A DNA stretch of 20,315 nt. Source: Candidatus Moranbacteria bacterium GW2011_GWE2_36_40. Its GTDB lineage: Bacteria > Patescibacteriota > Minisyncoccia > Moranbacterales > GWC2-37-73. The translations under genes and the position numbers were made by a program. The notes under the pieces were generated by a model. That model was not told the origin of the DNA. It saw nothing but the letters and a program-made list of their open reading frames with translations, and did not search any database. Shown here piece after piece: positions 8,475 through 15,048 of this stretch (the first letter of the stretch is position 1; each line of letters begins with the position of its first letter). The DNA lies in the NCBI GenBank assembly GCA_000991645.1, contig LBRX01000012.1:1-20315 (forward strand), written 5' to 3'.

Positions 8475-9395
8475 TTAGGCCTTGGCAAGTTGTAGTTCTC
8501 GATATGAAAGATATAGAAAAATTGCAAGCAATAACAATGTATTCATTGGAGCAAACCAGAAAGGATAGTGCTGTCCAAAAGATTCCAAAATCATAATGGC
8601 ACCAAGAAAACCGATCGAGTACATCGCACCATTTTTAAGATAAGCAAATTTTGTGATTATATCCATTCCACGGATTGTAAACTCACGAACTACGATTGCA
8701 CCAATACCATTCCCAATCAAAATAAGAGGCACTGAAATTGTAAATGCAAAAGCTCCAATCACTCCGTCAATCGAAAAAGAAGCATCCAAAACTTCCAGAT
8801 AAAGCACCTTACTCCAAGCACCCATACCGCTTTTCCCCGACATCAATTCTTTTTCTTTTTCTTCAGCATTCTTTTTGAAGCCATCTGTAATAAAAAATGC
8901 TGTGGAGCCAATAGTGGCAGAAAGAGCAAGGATTGGATCAATTTTAAGTGAAATATAAATAATGGCGGTTAGTGAGATCGATGAAATGGCATAGAACCAA
9001 GCACTTTTTCTGTGAATAAAGTGCTCAACCAAAAAGGCATACTTTTTTTCTTCCAAAAAAAGCCAAGCCAAAGCCACAAGATACAAATATACTCCCCCAC
9101 CAAGCAAAAGAAGTGGTTTTGATTTTTCAACATATTCTGAAATGCTCGAGTCACCAGAAAAAGCGAAGCGAAAAACCTCCACAAATGAAAGGGCTGGATT
9201 AACCAACCAAATAATTAAAAAAGGTAAAATTCCTCGCACCAGAAAAACAGCGATCAACATTCCCCACAATAAAAAAAACTTTTTTTGTTTTTCAGGCAAT
9301 GTTTTGAGAACATGTGCATTAACAATAGCATTATCAATACTGCTGATAACTTCAAAAATAATTAGTCCAAATATTACGATAATCGCGCTAAACAT
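8475..9395 (-). CDS. DUF475 integral membrane protein (TerC/LysE-like superfamily)
   Basis: 306 aa from the ATG at 9395, with about 8-9 hydrophobic segments. The two-fold internal pattern, with acidic motifs SSIDNA near the N-terminus (Asp21) and EVLDASFSIDGVIGAFAFT in the middle (Asp204, Asp210), matches DUF475, a relative of TerC/Alx membrane proteins. Some TerC/Alx proteins affect manganese export or tellurite resistance; the substrate of DUF475 is not established. A TTG four codons upstream (9407) would give 310 aa. ATG was preferred because neither start has a Shine-Dalgarno and TTG starts are rare here. It lies between two GT4 genes, 142 bp behind the right-hand one, with a TATAAT at 9521-9526 as a possible -10 box. 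Function in this locus is unknown. Confidence 0.88.
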   Translation of the reverse strand: MFSAIIVIFGLIIFEVISSIDNAIVNAHVLKTLPEKQKKFFLLWGMLIAVFLVRGILPFLIIWLVNPALSFVEVFRFAFSGDSSISEYVEKSKPLLLLGGGVYLYLVALAWLFLEEKKYAFLVEHFIHRKSAWFYAISSISLTAIIYISLKIDPILALSATIGSTAFFITDGFKKNAEEKEKELMSGKSGMGAWSKVLYLEVLDASFSIDGVIGAFAFTISVPLILIGNGIGAIVVREFTIRGMDIITKFAYLKNGAMYSIGFLGAIMILESFGQHYPFWFAPMNTLLLLAIFLYLSYRELQLAKA

Positions 9396-9455
9396 AAAAA
9401 TTGACAATTAAAAAATATAGAATCCCAATAAATTAACATTAAAAAAAACACGCTG

Positions 9456-9479
9456 AATCCATAAATGGATATATGGATT
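9456..9479 (-). terminator. Possible weak terminator after the 385-aa GT4 gene
   Basis: AATCCAT (9456-9462) and ATGGATT (9473-9479) form a 7-bp inverted repeat. On the minus strand an unusually distant run of eight T follows after 7 nt. The low GC content of the stem and the gap make efficient termination doubtful; partial readthrough into the DUF475 gene is likely. Confidence 0.3.
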
Positions 9480-9536
9480 TAAATCTAATTCTTTTAATAG
9501 TTGTTTTAATATTTAATAATATTATATCACAAATTA

Positions 9537-10694
9537 TCACTCATCAAATTTTTCAAAAATCCCCAGTGTTTGACGGGCTGAAGTGCGCCAATTGAATCTG
9601 ATTGATTGCCTTTGACCACGTGAAGAGATCTCATTTGCAAAATCTCTGTCCAACAGGATTTCCTTCATTGCCAAATACAATTCATCTGGCTTATCAGGAT
9701 CAATCATAAGACCTCCTTCATCAACAACCTCCGGCAGCGCACTACAATTTGAAGTTATCACGGGAACACCGCAACGCATTGCCTCCAGCACTGGAATTCC
9801 AAAACCTTCAAAAAGCGAAGGGTAAACAAAAAGAGAAGCCAGGGTGTAGACAGCAGCCTTGTCCTCATTTGTGATACAACTTGTAAAAATGATGTCCTTG
9901 GTAAATTTTGCGCCACGCATTGTGTCCAAGATATCCCCAATTTTCCATCCCATTCCACCAGCAATCACTAATTTATATTTTTCCAGATTTGGACTCCCTA
10001 TTGATTTTAGTTGATCAAAAGCTTTTACAATTGCAGGAATATTTTTTCGTGGCTCAATAGTTCCAAGATAGAAAATGAAATTAAAAGGCAAATGATATCT
10101 TTCCTTGACTTCTATTAATTTTGGATCATTACGATCAAGCTTGATGATCTCATCAGAAATTCCATTATAAATTCTCTCAACCTTCTGCACAGAAATTTTG
10201 TAGCGATCAACAATATCATTCCTGGAAGAATCAGAAACTGCAATAATATGATCTGCCTGGCGACAAAGACTACGAGGATTAATAAAGTGATGCCAAGCGC
10301 GACGTTTGAGTGAAAATGTTTCAGAAAAAATTTCCCAGGAAAGATCATGAATTGTGAGAATCAATTTTGTTTTTGCAGAAAGTGCAACAAAATTAATATT
10401 GGGCATAAAGAAAAGATCAACTCCCCCCAGCATTTTATCCACATGAGGCCAACGCAAATACCAAAAACAAAGATTTAATAATTTGTTTGGATAATTAAAA
10501 CGTTTCACACTAACATTTTTAAAATGCGAAAAAATACGCTCATCAAAATGAGAGTCATTATATGAATTTAAAAAAAGAATATACTGATTTTTTTTGTCCA
10601 ATTCAAAAAGATTCTCCAACAAATTGATGGTGTATTCCTCCACTCCGGTTCTTTTTCCGTCACTCAGGCAACGTATGTCAATTCCAATGCGCAT
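9537..10694 (-). CDS. GT4-family glycosyltransferase (GT-B fold)
   Basis: 385 aa cytoplasmic or membrane-associated GT4. The acceptor domain opens MRIGIDIRCLSDGKRTGVEEY, with an RTGVEEY motif like those in mannosyl-/rhamnosyltransferases, and contains KLILTIHDLSWE (110-121) and IIAVSDSSRNDIV. The donor domain begins FIFYLGTIEPRKN (206-218), and the E-x7-E signature is EGFGIPVLE (Glu296 and Glu304). Domain order matches the 379-aa GT4 in the same block, but the sequences are clearly diverged, implying different linkages. GGAAG lies 10 nt before the ATG at 10694. The upstream intergenic region carries the REPIN-like element at 10717-10814, so its promoter is not clear. Donor and acceptor are unknown. 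Confidence 0.92.
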   Translation of the reverse strand: MRIGIDIRCLSDGKRTGVEEYTINLLENLFELDKKNQYILFLNSYNDSHFDERIFSHFKNVSVKRFNYPNKLLNLCFWYLRWPHVDKMLGGVDLFFMPNINFVALSAKTKLILTIHDLSWEIFSETFSLKRRAWHHFINPRSLCRQADHIIAVSDSSRNDIVDRYKISVQKVERIYNGISDEIIKLDRNDPKLIEVKERYHLPFNFIFYLGTIEPRKNIPAIVKAFDQLKSIGSPNLEKYKLVIAGGMGWKIGDILDTMRGAKFTKDIIFTSCITNEDKAAVYTLASLFVYPSLFEGFGIPVLEAMRCGVPVITSNCSALPEVVDEGGLMIDPDKPDELYLAMKEILLDRDFANEISSRGQRQSIRFNWRTSARQTLGIFEKFDE

Positions 10695-10716
10695 AAAAAG
10701 TTTTCTTCCATATCAT

Positions 10717-10814
10717 TCTCCCCTCAGATGAGGGGAGATGCCTGAAAGGCAGAGGGGTTTGAGCAATGCCTATCTCAAACCTTACCTTAATCCTCTCCTT
10801 ATCTAAGGAGAGGA
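10717..10814. repeat. REPIN-like palindromic element: two related hairpins in opposite orientation
   Basis: The left hairpin, TCTCCCCTCA (10717-10726) with TGAGGGGAGA (10729-10738), and the right hairpin, TCCTCTCCTTA (10791-10801) with TAAGGAGAGGA (10804-10814), are both perfect. The reverse complement of the left matches the right at 16 of 20 core positions, and the differences are compensated on both arms. Between them lie GCCT-GAA-AGGC and an 8-bp pair, GGTTTGAG and CTCAAACC. This is the architecture of a non-autonomous palindromic repeat (REPIN/MITE type). Copy number in the genome cannot be seen from this window. Confidence 0.7.
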
Positions 10815-10879
10815 AAATATCGAATTAAACACTTTAACAGGTTACTTCATCATACTCCAAAGCGCATCATCAGCCAATA

Positions 10880-10908
10880 TTGACTTTTTGACGAAAAAGG
10901 AGTATAAT
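10880..10908 (+). promoter_or_regulatory. Near-consensus sigma70 promoter of the small plus-strand gene
   Basis: TTGACT (10880-10885, 5 of 6) and a perfect TATAAT (10903-10908) are 17 bp apart. Transcription should start near 10915, giving an 87-nt leader before the ATG at 11002. Confidence 0.8.
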
Positions 10909-10941
10909 AGATTGTTGTAGTTGATTTCCCAAGTGAATATC

Positions 10942-10962
10942 AAAAAAAGCCTATTTATAGGC
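10942..10962 (-). terminator. Hairpin in leader; terminator-like in the minus direction
   Basis: GCCTA (10949-10953) and TAGGC (10958-10962) enclose TTTA. Read on the minus strand, the hairpin is followed by seven T (10942-10948), the form of an intrinsic terminator for antisense or readthrough transcripts. On the plus strand it is a small 5'-leader hairpin flanked by A tracts. The stem is short. Confidence 0.4.
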
Positions 10963-10988
10963 AAAAAAAACAACTGGCAAAACGCCAA

Positions 10989-10994
10989 AAGGAG
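10989..10994 (+). promoter_or_regulatory. Shine-Dalgarno site that fixes the start of the 106-aa protein
   Basis: AAGGAG is 7 nt before the ATG at 11002. It decides against the in-frame TTG at 10921, which has no ribosome-binding site and lies right after the predicted transcript start. Confidence 0.85.
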
Positions 10995-11001
10995 ACTACT
11001 C

Positions 11002-11322
11002 ATGATCAGCCTAAAAATGCTTATTCCATCAATCGTAGCAGCAATACTGGGTCTAGTTATTGGCTTCTATCTCACAAGAGATGAGGTGATCACTGGAACA
11101 ATAACCACTGAAGGGAAAATAGTGGTTGTTGGCAACAAGGCGGTTCAGCAGGAGAGGCTTGACGGCAAGACAGAATACATGGAAAACATAACAAACATGG
11201 ATTCTCACAGAAAAAACCTTCAGACAATCCAGCGAGAAGGAAAGTCCGTAAGAATTTTATGGACTGCAACAAAACATAAATACCCATCCTTCCAGGAGAA
11301 CCGCCTCGACAAAATCGAGTAA
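11002..11322 (+). CDS. Small single-pass membrane protein of unknown function
   Basis: 106 aa, not recognised. Residues about 5-25 form one hydrophobic helix (LIPSIVAAILGLVIGFYL), which could be a membrane anchor or uncleaved signal. The following ~80 residues are polar and basic, with many Lys, Arg and Asn, and would be extracytoplasmic if the N-terminus is inside. No Cys and no known motif are seen. It is the only plus-strand gene in the window and has a complete cassette: consensus promoter (10880-10908), Shine-Dalgarno (10989-10994) and a perfect 16-bp terminator (11336-11370). It sits convergent to a GT4 gene and divergent from another. Strong signals argue it is real and well expressed; orientation and isolation could reflect later insertion. 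Function unknown. Confidence 0.75.
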   Translation: MISLKMLIPSIVAAILGLVIGFYLTRDEVITGTITTEGKIVVVGNKAVQQERLDGKTEYMENITNMDSHRKNLQTIQREGKSVRILWTATKHKYPSFQENRLDKIE

Positions 11323-11335
11323 CTCCTGCGAACAA

Positions 11336-11376
11336 ACGGACACTATCACGAAACTCGTGATAGTGTCCGTTTTTTA
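11336..11376 (+). terminator. Strong intrinsic terminator between convergent genes
   Basis: A perfect 16-bp stem (11336-11351 with 11355-11370) and a 3-nt loop is followed by TTTTTATTT on the plus strand. It terminates the small plus-strand gene 13 bp after its stop. On the minus strand it is followed only by TTTGTT, but it lies directly behind the GT4 gene ending at 11385 and may serve both. Confidence 0.92.
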
Positions 11377-11384
11377 TTTAAAAT

Positions 11385-12539
11385 TTAAAGTTGATTTTTA
11401 TGCTCTTCAACCCTACTCTCGATAAAAGTTTTCATTTTTTCCTTGAAAATTTCACGATCGAACTTTAGAACTTTGGAGCGGATGTAATTTGCATCGAATG
11501 ATAATTTTTCAAATCGCTGAACAGCATCAATAATGTCCTCGCTGTTTTGTTTGTCAAAAAACACTCCCATCTTCCCTTCTTCCATATGCTCTGGGATATC
11601 TCCGCCACGAAATGCGATGAGGGGCTTTCCTGAAGCAAGAGCTTCAATTGCCACAATACCGAAATCCTCTTCTTGCGGAAAGATAACAGCCTGACATTCC
11701 GCATAGTGTTTTTTAAGTTGCTCATCATCAACACGCCCCAAAAATTCAATAGTTGGTCCTGCAATTTTTTGCAACCTTTTCAGCTCCGGTCCACGACCAA
11801 TGATTTTGAGTGGCAATTTCATTTCATTAAAAGCTCTAATAGCAACAGAATGTCTTTTATATGCGATAAGCCTGCCTACCATAAGAAAGAACCCTGCCTC
11901 GACTCGCGAAGACGTTCGCTCGTCGACGCGAGGCGGGTTTTCATTCGAATTGGATACTTGAACTGAAAAATTATTTGTATCCACAGGAGGATGAATAACA
12001 ATTGAATCTTTGTGATAATATTTTTTAATACGACGTGCCACAAAATTAGAATTAGCAATAAAAACATCGACTCTGTCAGCGCTAACTTTGTCCCAAAGTC
12101 GAATATAATTCATTGCAAACGGAATAAGTTTTTTAACCAGATGTGGAAAATAAAAATCGCGCGTATATTTTTGGCAATCATCCCAAGCATAACGCATTGG
12201 TGTGTGCATATAACAGATATGCAGAGTGTTTGGCCCGGTAATTATTCCCTTGGCATAACTTGAAGAATCAGAAACAACCACATCATAATTGGAGAAATCA
12301 AATTGTTCGATAGCCGGGGGCATCAGAAGAGGAAAGATCCGATGCCACCTGCGGGCAAAAGGAAAATTTTGAAGATATGATGTATAAATTCTTTTATCCT
12401 CAAAAACACCGTGCATCGCATCTTTGTTATGCAAAATTGTATAAATTGGCGCGTAAGGATAAAGCTCGGTGAGACATTCAAGCACTCGCTCAGCTCCCCC
12501 ATATTGCACCAAATAATCATGAACAAATGCTATGCGCAT
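11385..12539 (-). CDS. GT4-family glycosyltransferase with in-frame palindromic insertion
   Basis: 384 aa GT-B enzyme. The N-terminal domain begins MRIAFVHDYLVQYGGAERVLE, with the YGGAER motif (13-18) seen in mannosyltransferase-like GT4 proteins, and contains HICYMHTPMRYAWDD (107-121). The donor domain starts FFLMVGRLIAYKRH (217-230), and the E-x7-E signature is EDFGIVAIE (Glu291 and Glu299). Residues about 199-217, in the linker between the two Rossmann domains, are encoded by a GC-rich palindrome (11890-11939) and look like an insertion. The reading frame is intact, so the enzyme is probably functional. The ATG at 12539 has no Shine-Dalgarno. It lies 85 bp behind recJ, the gap being filled by degenerate repeats. 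Substrates unknown. Confidence 0.92.
   Translation of the reverse strand: MRIAFVHDYLVQYGGAERVLECLTELYPYAPIYTILHNKDAMHGVFEDKRIYTSYLQNFPFARRWHRIFPLLMPPAIEQFDFSNYDVVVSDSSSYAKGIITGPNTLHICYMHTPMRYAWDDCQKYTRDFYFPHLVKKLIPFAMNYIRLWDKVSADRVDVFIANSNFVARRIKKYYHKDSIVIHPPVDTNNFSVQVSNSNENPPRVDERTSSRVEAGFFLMVGRLIAYKRHSVAIRAFNEMKLPLKIIGRGPELKRLQKIAGPTIEFLGRVDDEQLKKHYAECQAVIFPQEEDFGIVAIEALASGKPLIAFRGGDIPEHMEEGKMGVFFDKQNSEDIIDAVQRFEKLSFDANYIRSKVLKFDREIFKEKMKTFIESRVEEHKNQL
11890..11939. repeat. GC-rich palindromic element inserted in frame in a GT4 gene
   Basis: Outer arms AACCCTGCCTCG (11890-11901) and CGAGGCGGGTT (11929-11939) pair over 11 bp with one bulged T. Inside are GCGAA-GACG-TTCGC and the 8-bp palindrome CGTCGACG. 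It is about 64% GC in a gene that is otherwise AT-rich. It encodes a hydrophilic Arg-, Ser- and Glu-rich stretch placed between domains. This resembles in concept the Rickettsia palindromic elements found inside coding regions. Confidence 0.75.
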
Positions 12540-12627
12540 ATCATTAGTTATAAAGTTCTTAAAGTTTGTAATGTTTATAAGGTTGTTTTTGCATTTTCTT
12601 TATGAACCTTATGAACTTTTTACCTTA
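12540..12627. repeat. Degenerate inverted repeat patch between recJ and a GT4 gene
   Basis: Variants of a 12-mer, AGTTTATAAGGT (minus strand), occur in direct orientation next to the recJ stop and in inverted orientation near the GT4 start (CCTTATAAAC, ACTTTATAAC). The first copy overlaps the last sense codons and TAA of recJ. The patch can form a weak AT-rich cruciform. No promoter or Shine-Dalgarno is evident within it. Confidence 0.55.
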
Positions 12628-14352
12628 TAAACTTGCATTTTTTATATCAACAATCATCAACTGTATCTTTTTATTTCCATTCCATTCATCTTTTTGCACA
12701 TTACAAAGAACATCAATCACGTCATCCTCTTTTATGCTTTGATATTTTTCAAAACCATTAAAACTAACGGCTTCAAATATTTTTGGTTCTCCATTGGTTG
12801 GAGAAAGAAAAAATTTAATATGCTTGTTTCCGCTCCCAAGTACACGCTTTTCTCTAACGATCAAATTACGTATTGCAAAAATTGGCTCGTCATTGCCTTG
12901 GCCAAAGGGTTTTAATTTTTCCAAATCTTCCAAAAATTTAAAATTGATAATTTCCACATCAAGTTCAGCATCCACCTTTATTTCAGGAACCAAATCCACA
13001 CCATCAAGCTTTTCATTTATCAAAAAATCCATCTTTTCATAAAATTTTTCAAGATTTTCATTGGCAACAGAAACTCCAGCAGCTTGAGAGTGACCCCCGT
13101 GTTTTTCAAGTAATTTACCACACTGTTCTATGGTTTCAATAATATTAATTTGAGGAATACTCCTGAAAGATCCTTTGCTTATTTTTTCTCCTTTTTGAAA
13201 AATAGCAGTTGGCTTGTTGAATTGTTGAACAATTTTTCCTGCCACCAAGCCCACAACACCTATCGGAAAATGTTCTCCAATTGCAAAAATAAATTTCTTT
13301 TCAGCGAACATGTTCTCTGCTAAAATTTTTACTTCATCCACCACTGTTTGCGTAATTTTTTGTCTTTCTGTGTTGCTTTCTTCAAGCTCCAAAGCAAAAT
13401 CACGTGCAGCGACAACATTGTTTTCCATAATGAGATCATAGGCAAGATTTGCATGATTGATTCTTCCAGCAGCATTGATGCGAGGAGCAATATAAAAAGA
13501 AACTTTTTTGGTGTCAGGAATAACATCCTCGTCAATCATGATTCTCCCAACAGCGCAAAGCTCATTAATACCAGTGCGTCGTGTTTTTGAAAGAACAATC
13601 AAACCATACCTTACAAAAAGCCTGTTTTCTCCAATAAGAGGAACGCAATCGGCAATGGTTCCAATCGCCACCAAATCAAGCATCCACTTTGAAAGTTGCA
13701 TCTTTTCTGGCATAAGCCTTTGAAAAATTGCTTGCACAACCTTAAACGCAACTCCGACTCCAGCCAAATCCTTGAAAGGATATTTTTCAGCATTTTTAGC
13801 ATGAGGGTTTATGATTGCATGAGCAGCAGGAAGTATTTCTGGAACATGATGATGATCTGTTATTATCACATCTATTCCAAGCTCCAAGGCTTTCTCTGTT
13901 TCAATAATATTTGTAATTCCGCAGTCAACCGTTATTATGAGAGCAACTTTTTTTTGCGCAAACTTTTCAATAGCCTCAACATTCATTCCATATCCTTCAG
14001 TTCGCTTATCAGGAATATAGACAAAGGAATTAATTTCAAGAAGATCAAGTGTTTGCTTGATAATTGCAGATGAAGTTATGCCATCTGCATCATAGTCACC
14101 AAAAACAACAACCATCTCATCGTTTTTTCGAGCCTTATCTATTCTTGCAACAACCTTCTCCATGTCCTCAAAAGCAAAAGGGTCAAAAGAATCTCTTTGA
14201 TAATCTGGTGCGATAAATTCACGAATTTCTTTTTCTGTTTTTATGCCTCGTGAAAAAAGTAGTTGTGCTATCAAAGGATGAATGTCTATTTCTTTTGAAG
14301 AAGACAGAATTTGAGCTGATTCATTTAAATCATTAAACGACCATTTAGCCAT
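12625..14352 (-). CDS. recJ: Single-stranded-DNA-specific exonuclease RecJ
   Basis: 575 aa, close to bacterial RecJ, a 5'-3' single-strand exonuclease of recombination and repair. DHH-family metal-binding motifs are present in order: DYDADG (86-91), VDCG (142-145), DHH (166-168) and GTIADCVPL (231-239). INAAGRI (292-298) follows, and the DHHA1 motif GGHSQAAG (419-426). A C-terminal OB-like domain continues to the end. All catalytic Asp/His signatures are intact. The ATG at 14352 has no Shine-Dalgarno. A perfect TATAAT at 14369-14374 (minus strand), with a poor -35 TTGTTT 16 bp upstream, would give a leader of only about 10 nt. It precedes a GT4 gene by 85 bp; a functional link is not expected. 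Confidence 0.96.
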   Translation of the reverse strand: MAKWSFNDLNESAQILSSSKEIDIHPLIAQLLFSRGIKTEKEIREFIAPDYQRDSFDPFAFEDMEKVVARIDKARKNDEMVVVFGDYDADGITSSAIIKQTLDLLEINSFVYIPDKRTEGYGMNVEAIEKFAQKKVALIITVDCGITNIIETEKALELGIDVIITDHHHVPEILPAAHAIINPHAKNAEKYPFKDLAGVGVAFKVVQAIFQRLMPEKMQLSKWMLDLVAIGTIADCVPLIGENRLFVRYGLIVLSKTRRTGINELCAVGRIMIDEDVIPDTKKVSFYIAPRINAAGRINHANLAYDLIMENNVVAARDFALELEESNTERQKITQTVVDEVKILAENMFAEKKFIFAIGEHFPIGVVGLVAGKIVQQFNKPTAIFQKGEKISKGSFRSIPQINIIETIEQCGKLLEKHGGHSQAAGVSVANENLEKFYEKMDFLINEKLDGVDLVPEIKVDAELDVEIINFKFLEDLEKLKPFGQGNDEPIFAIRNLIVREKRVLGSGNKHIKFFLSPTNGEPKIFEAVSFNGFEKYQSIKEDDVIDVLCNVQKDEWNGNKKIQLMIVDIKNASL

Positions 14353-14448
14353 AACGGATTAATATGCAATTATATTTAATTTGGAATTTCAAACAAAAAA
14401 CAACGAGTCTTTTAATGATACATACTTACCAAGCTTTATACAAGTTAA

Positions 14449-15027
14449 TCATTTTGCAAATGATCCACAGTGAGAACACACGAATTTCGCTTCCATCGCC
14501 CTGTTCTGAGTGTTTATTAAGCGCAAATCCAGCACAAGACTTTCGCCACATTCCAAGCATTTAAAATTTGATTGAAAATTAAATTCTTTTGCAAGTCTTT
14601 GAGCATCCAGAGCAGTTGGATTAAATTCTAATTTATATTCACTTCCAATTTCAGTGAACAATGCATTGATGCGCTCAATAACTTCAACAGGACGAGTTAT
14701 TCCTCTTATGATAAAATCTTTTACGCCAAGTTCATTGGCTCTAGCCTTGTCTTCTTCTCTCCCCATGTGAGAAGAAATCACAACAGGAATCGCAGAAGTC
14801 ATGACAATTTTTTTGAGCGATTCAATCATGGAAAAACCATCCATGCGAGGCATAACTATTCCAGTGAAAATAACATCAGGCATTTCCTTGGTTGCCTTGT
14901 CCAAACCTTCGATACCATCATTTGCCAAAATAACTTCAAAATTTGCGTTTTGAAGAATTTCTGCATACATTTCCTGAAGTTCGATATCATCATCAACAAT
15001 CAGGATTTTTCGTTTTTTGTTTTCCAT
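14449..15027 (-). CDS. Pseudo-receiver protein with C-terminal zinc ribbon
   Basis: 192 aa. Residues 6-125 follow the CheY-like receiver pattern: the acidic triad VDDD (11-14), then the beta3 segment DVIFTGIVMPRMDG (51-64), and IPVVISS (80-86) at beta4. The position of the phospho-accepting Asp is Gly56, and the conserved Lys near beta5 is Arg108 (DFIIRG instead of the usual D-x-x-x-KP). Phosphorylation by the normal mechanism is therefore not expected. A linker (about 130-154) leads to a zinc ribbon with CLEC (157-160) and CSHC (184-187). No DNA-binding output domain and no kinase gene are nearby. Its ATG lies 21 bp behind the acyl-CoA synthetase stop, so it is probably co-transcribed. It could be a phosphorylation-independent scaffold or nucleic-acid-binding regulator. 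No Shine-Dalgarno is seen. Confidence 0.85.
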   Translation of the reverse strand: MENKKRKILIVDDDIELQEMYAEILQNANFEVILANDGIEGLDKATKEMPDVIFTGIVMPRMDGFSMIESLKKIVMTSAIPVVISSHMGREEDKARANELGVKDFIIRGITRPVEVIERINALFTEIGSEYKLEFNPTALDAQRLAKEFNFQSNFKCLECGESLVLDLRLINTQNRAMEAKFVCSHCGSFAK

Positions 15028-15048
15028 AATGTTTTATTTTTTATGAAA

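Larger units (their letters stand above)
10695..11001. other. Divergent intergenic region between a GT4 gene and the lone plus-strand gene
   Basis: This 307-bp gap contains, left to right: the translation start region of the minus-strand GT4; a ~100-bp element of nested hairpins (10717-10814); about 65 bp with no recognisable signal; a near-consensus plus-strand promoter (10880-10908); and an 87-nt leader holding two small hairpins and a strong Shine-Dalgarno sequence. No additional gene is supported here. Confidence 0.7.

Noticed and set aside
10921..11001. N-terminal extension of the small plus-strand protein from a TTG codon
   Set aside because: It begins almost at the predicted transcript start with no ribosome-binding site, while ATG 11002 has AAGGAG at ideal spacing.
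11299..11325. Second copy of the GC-rich palindrome at the end of the small plus-strand gene
   Set aside because: AACCGCCTCGAC resembles one arm of the element at 11890-11939, but only about 12 bases match and the other arm is missing; chance cannot be excluded.
13696..14073. 125-aa plus-strand open frame antisense to recJ
   Set aside because: Shadow of recJ, covering its catalytic motifs on the other strand; composition unlike a protein.
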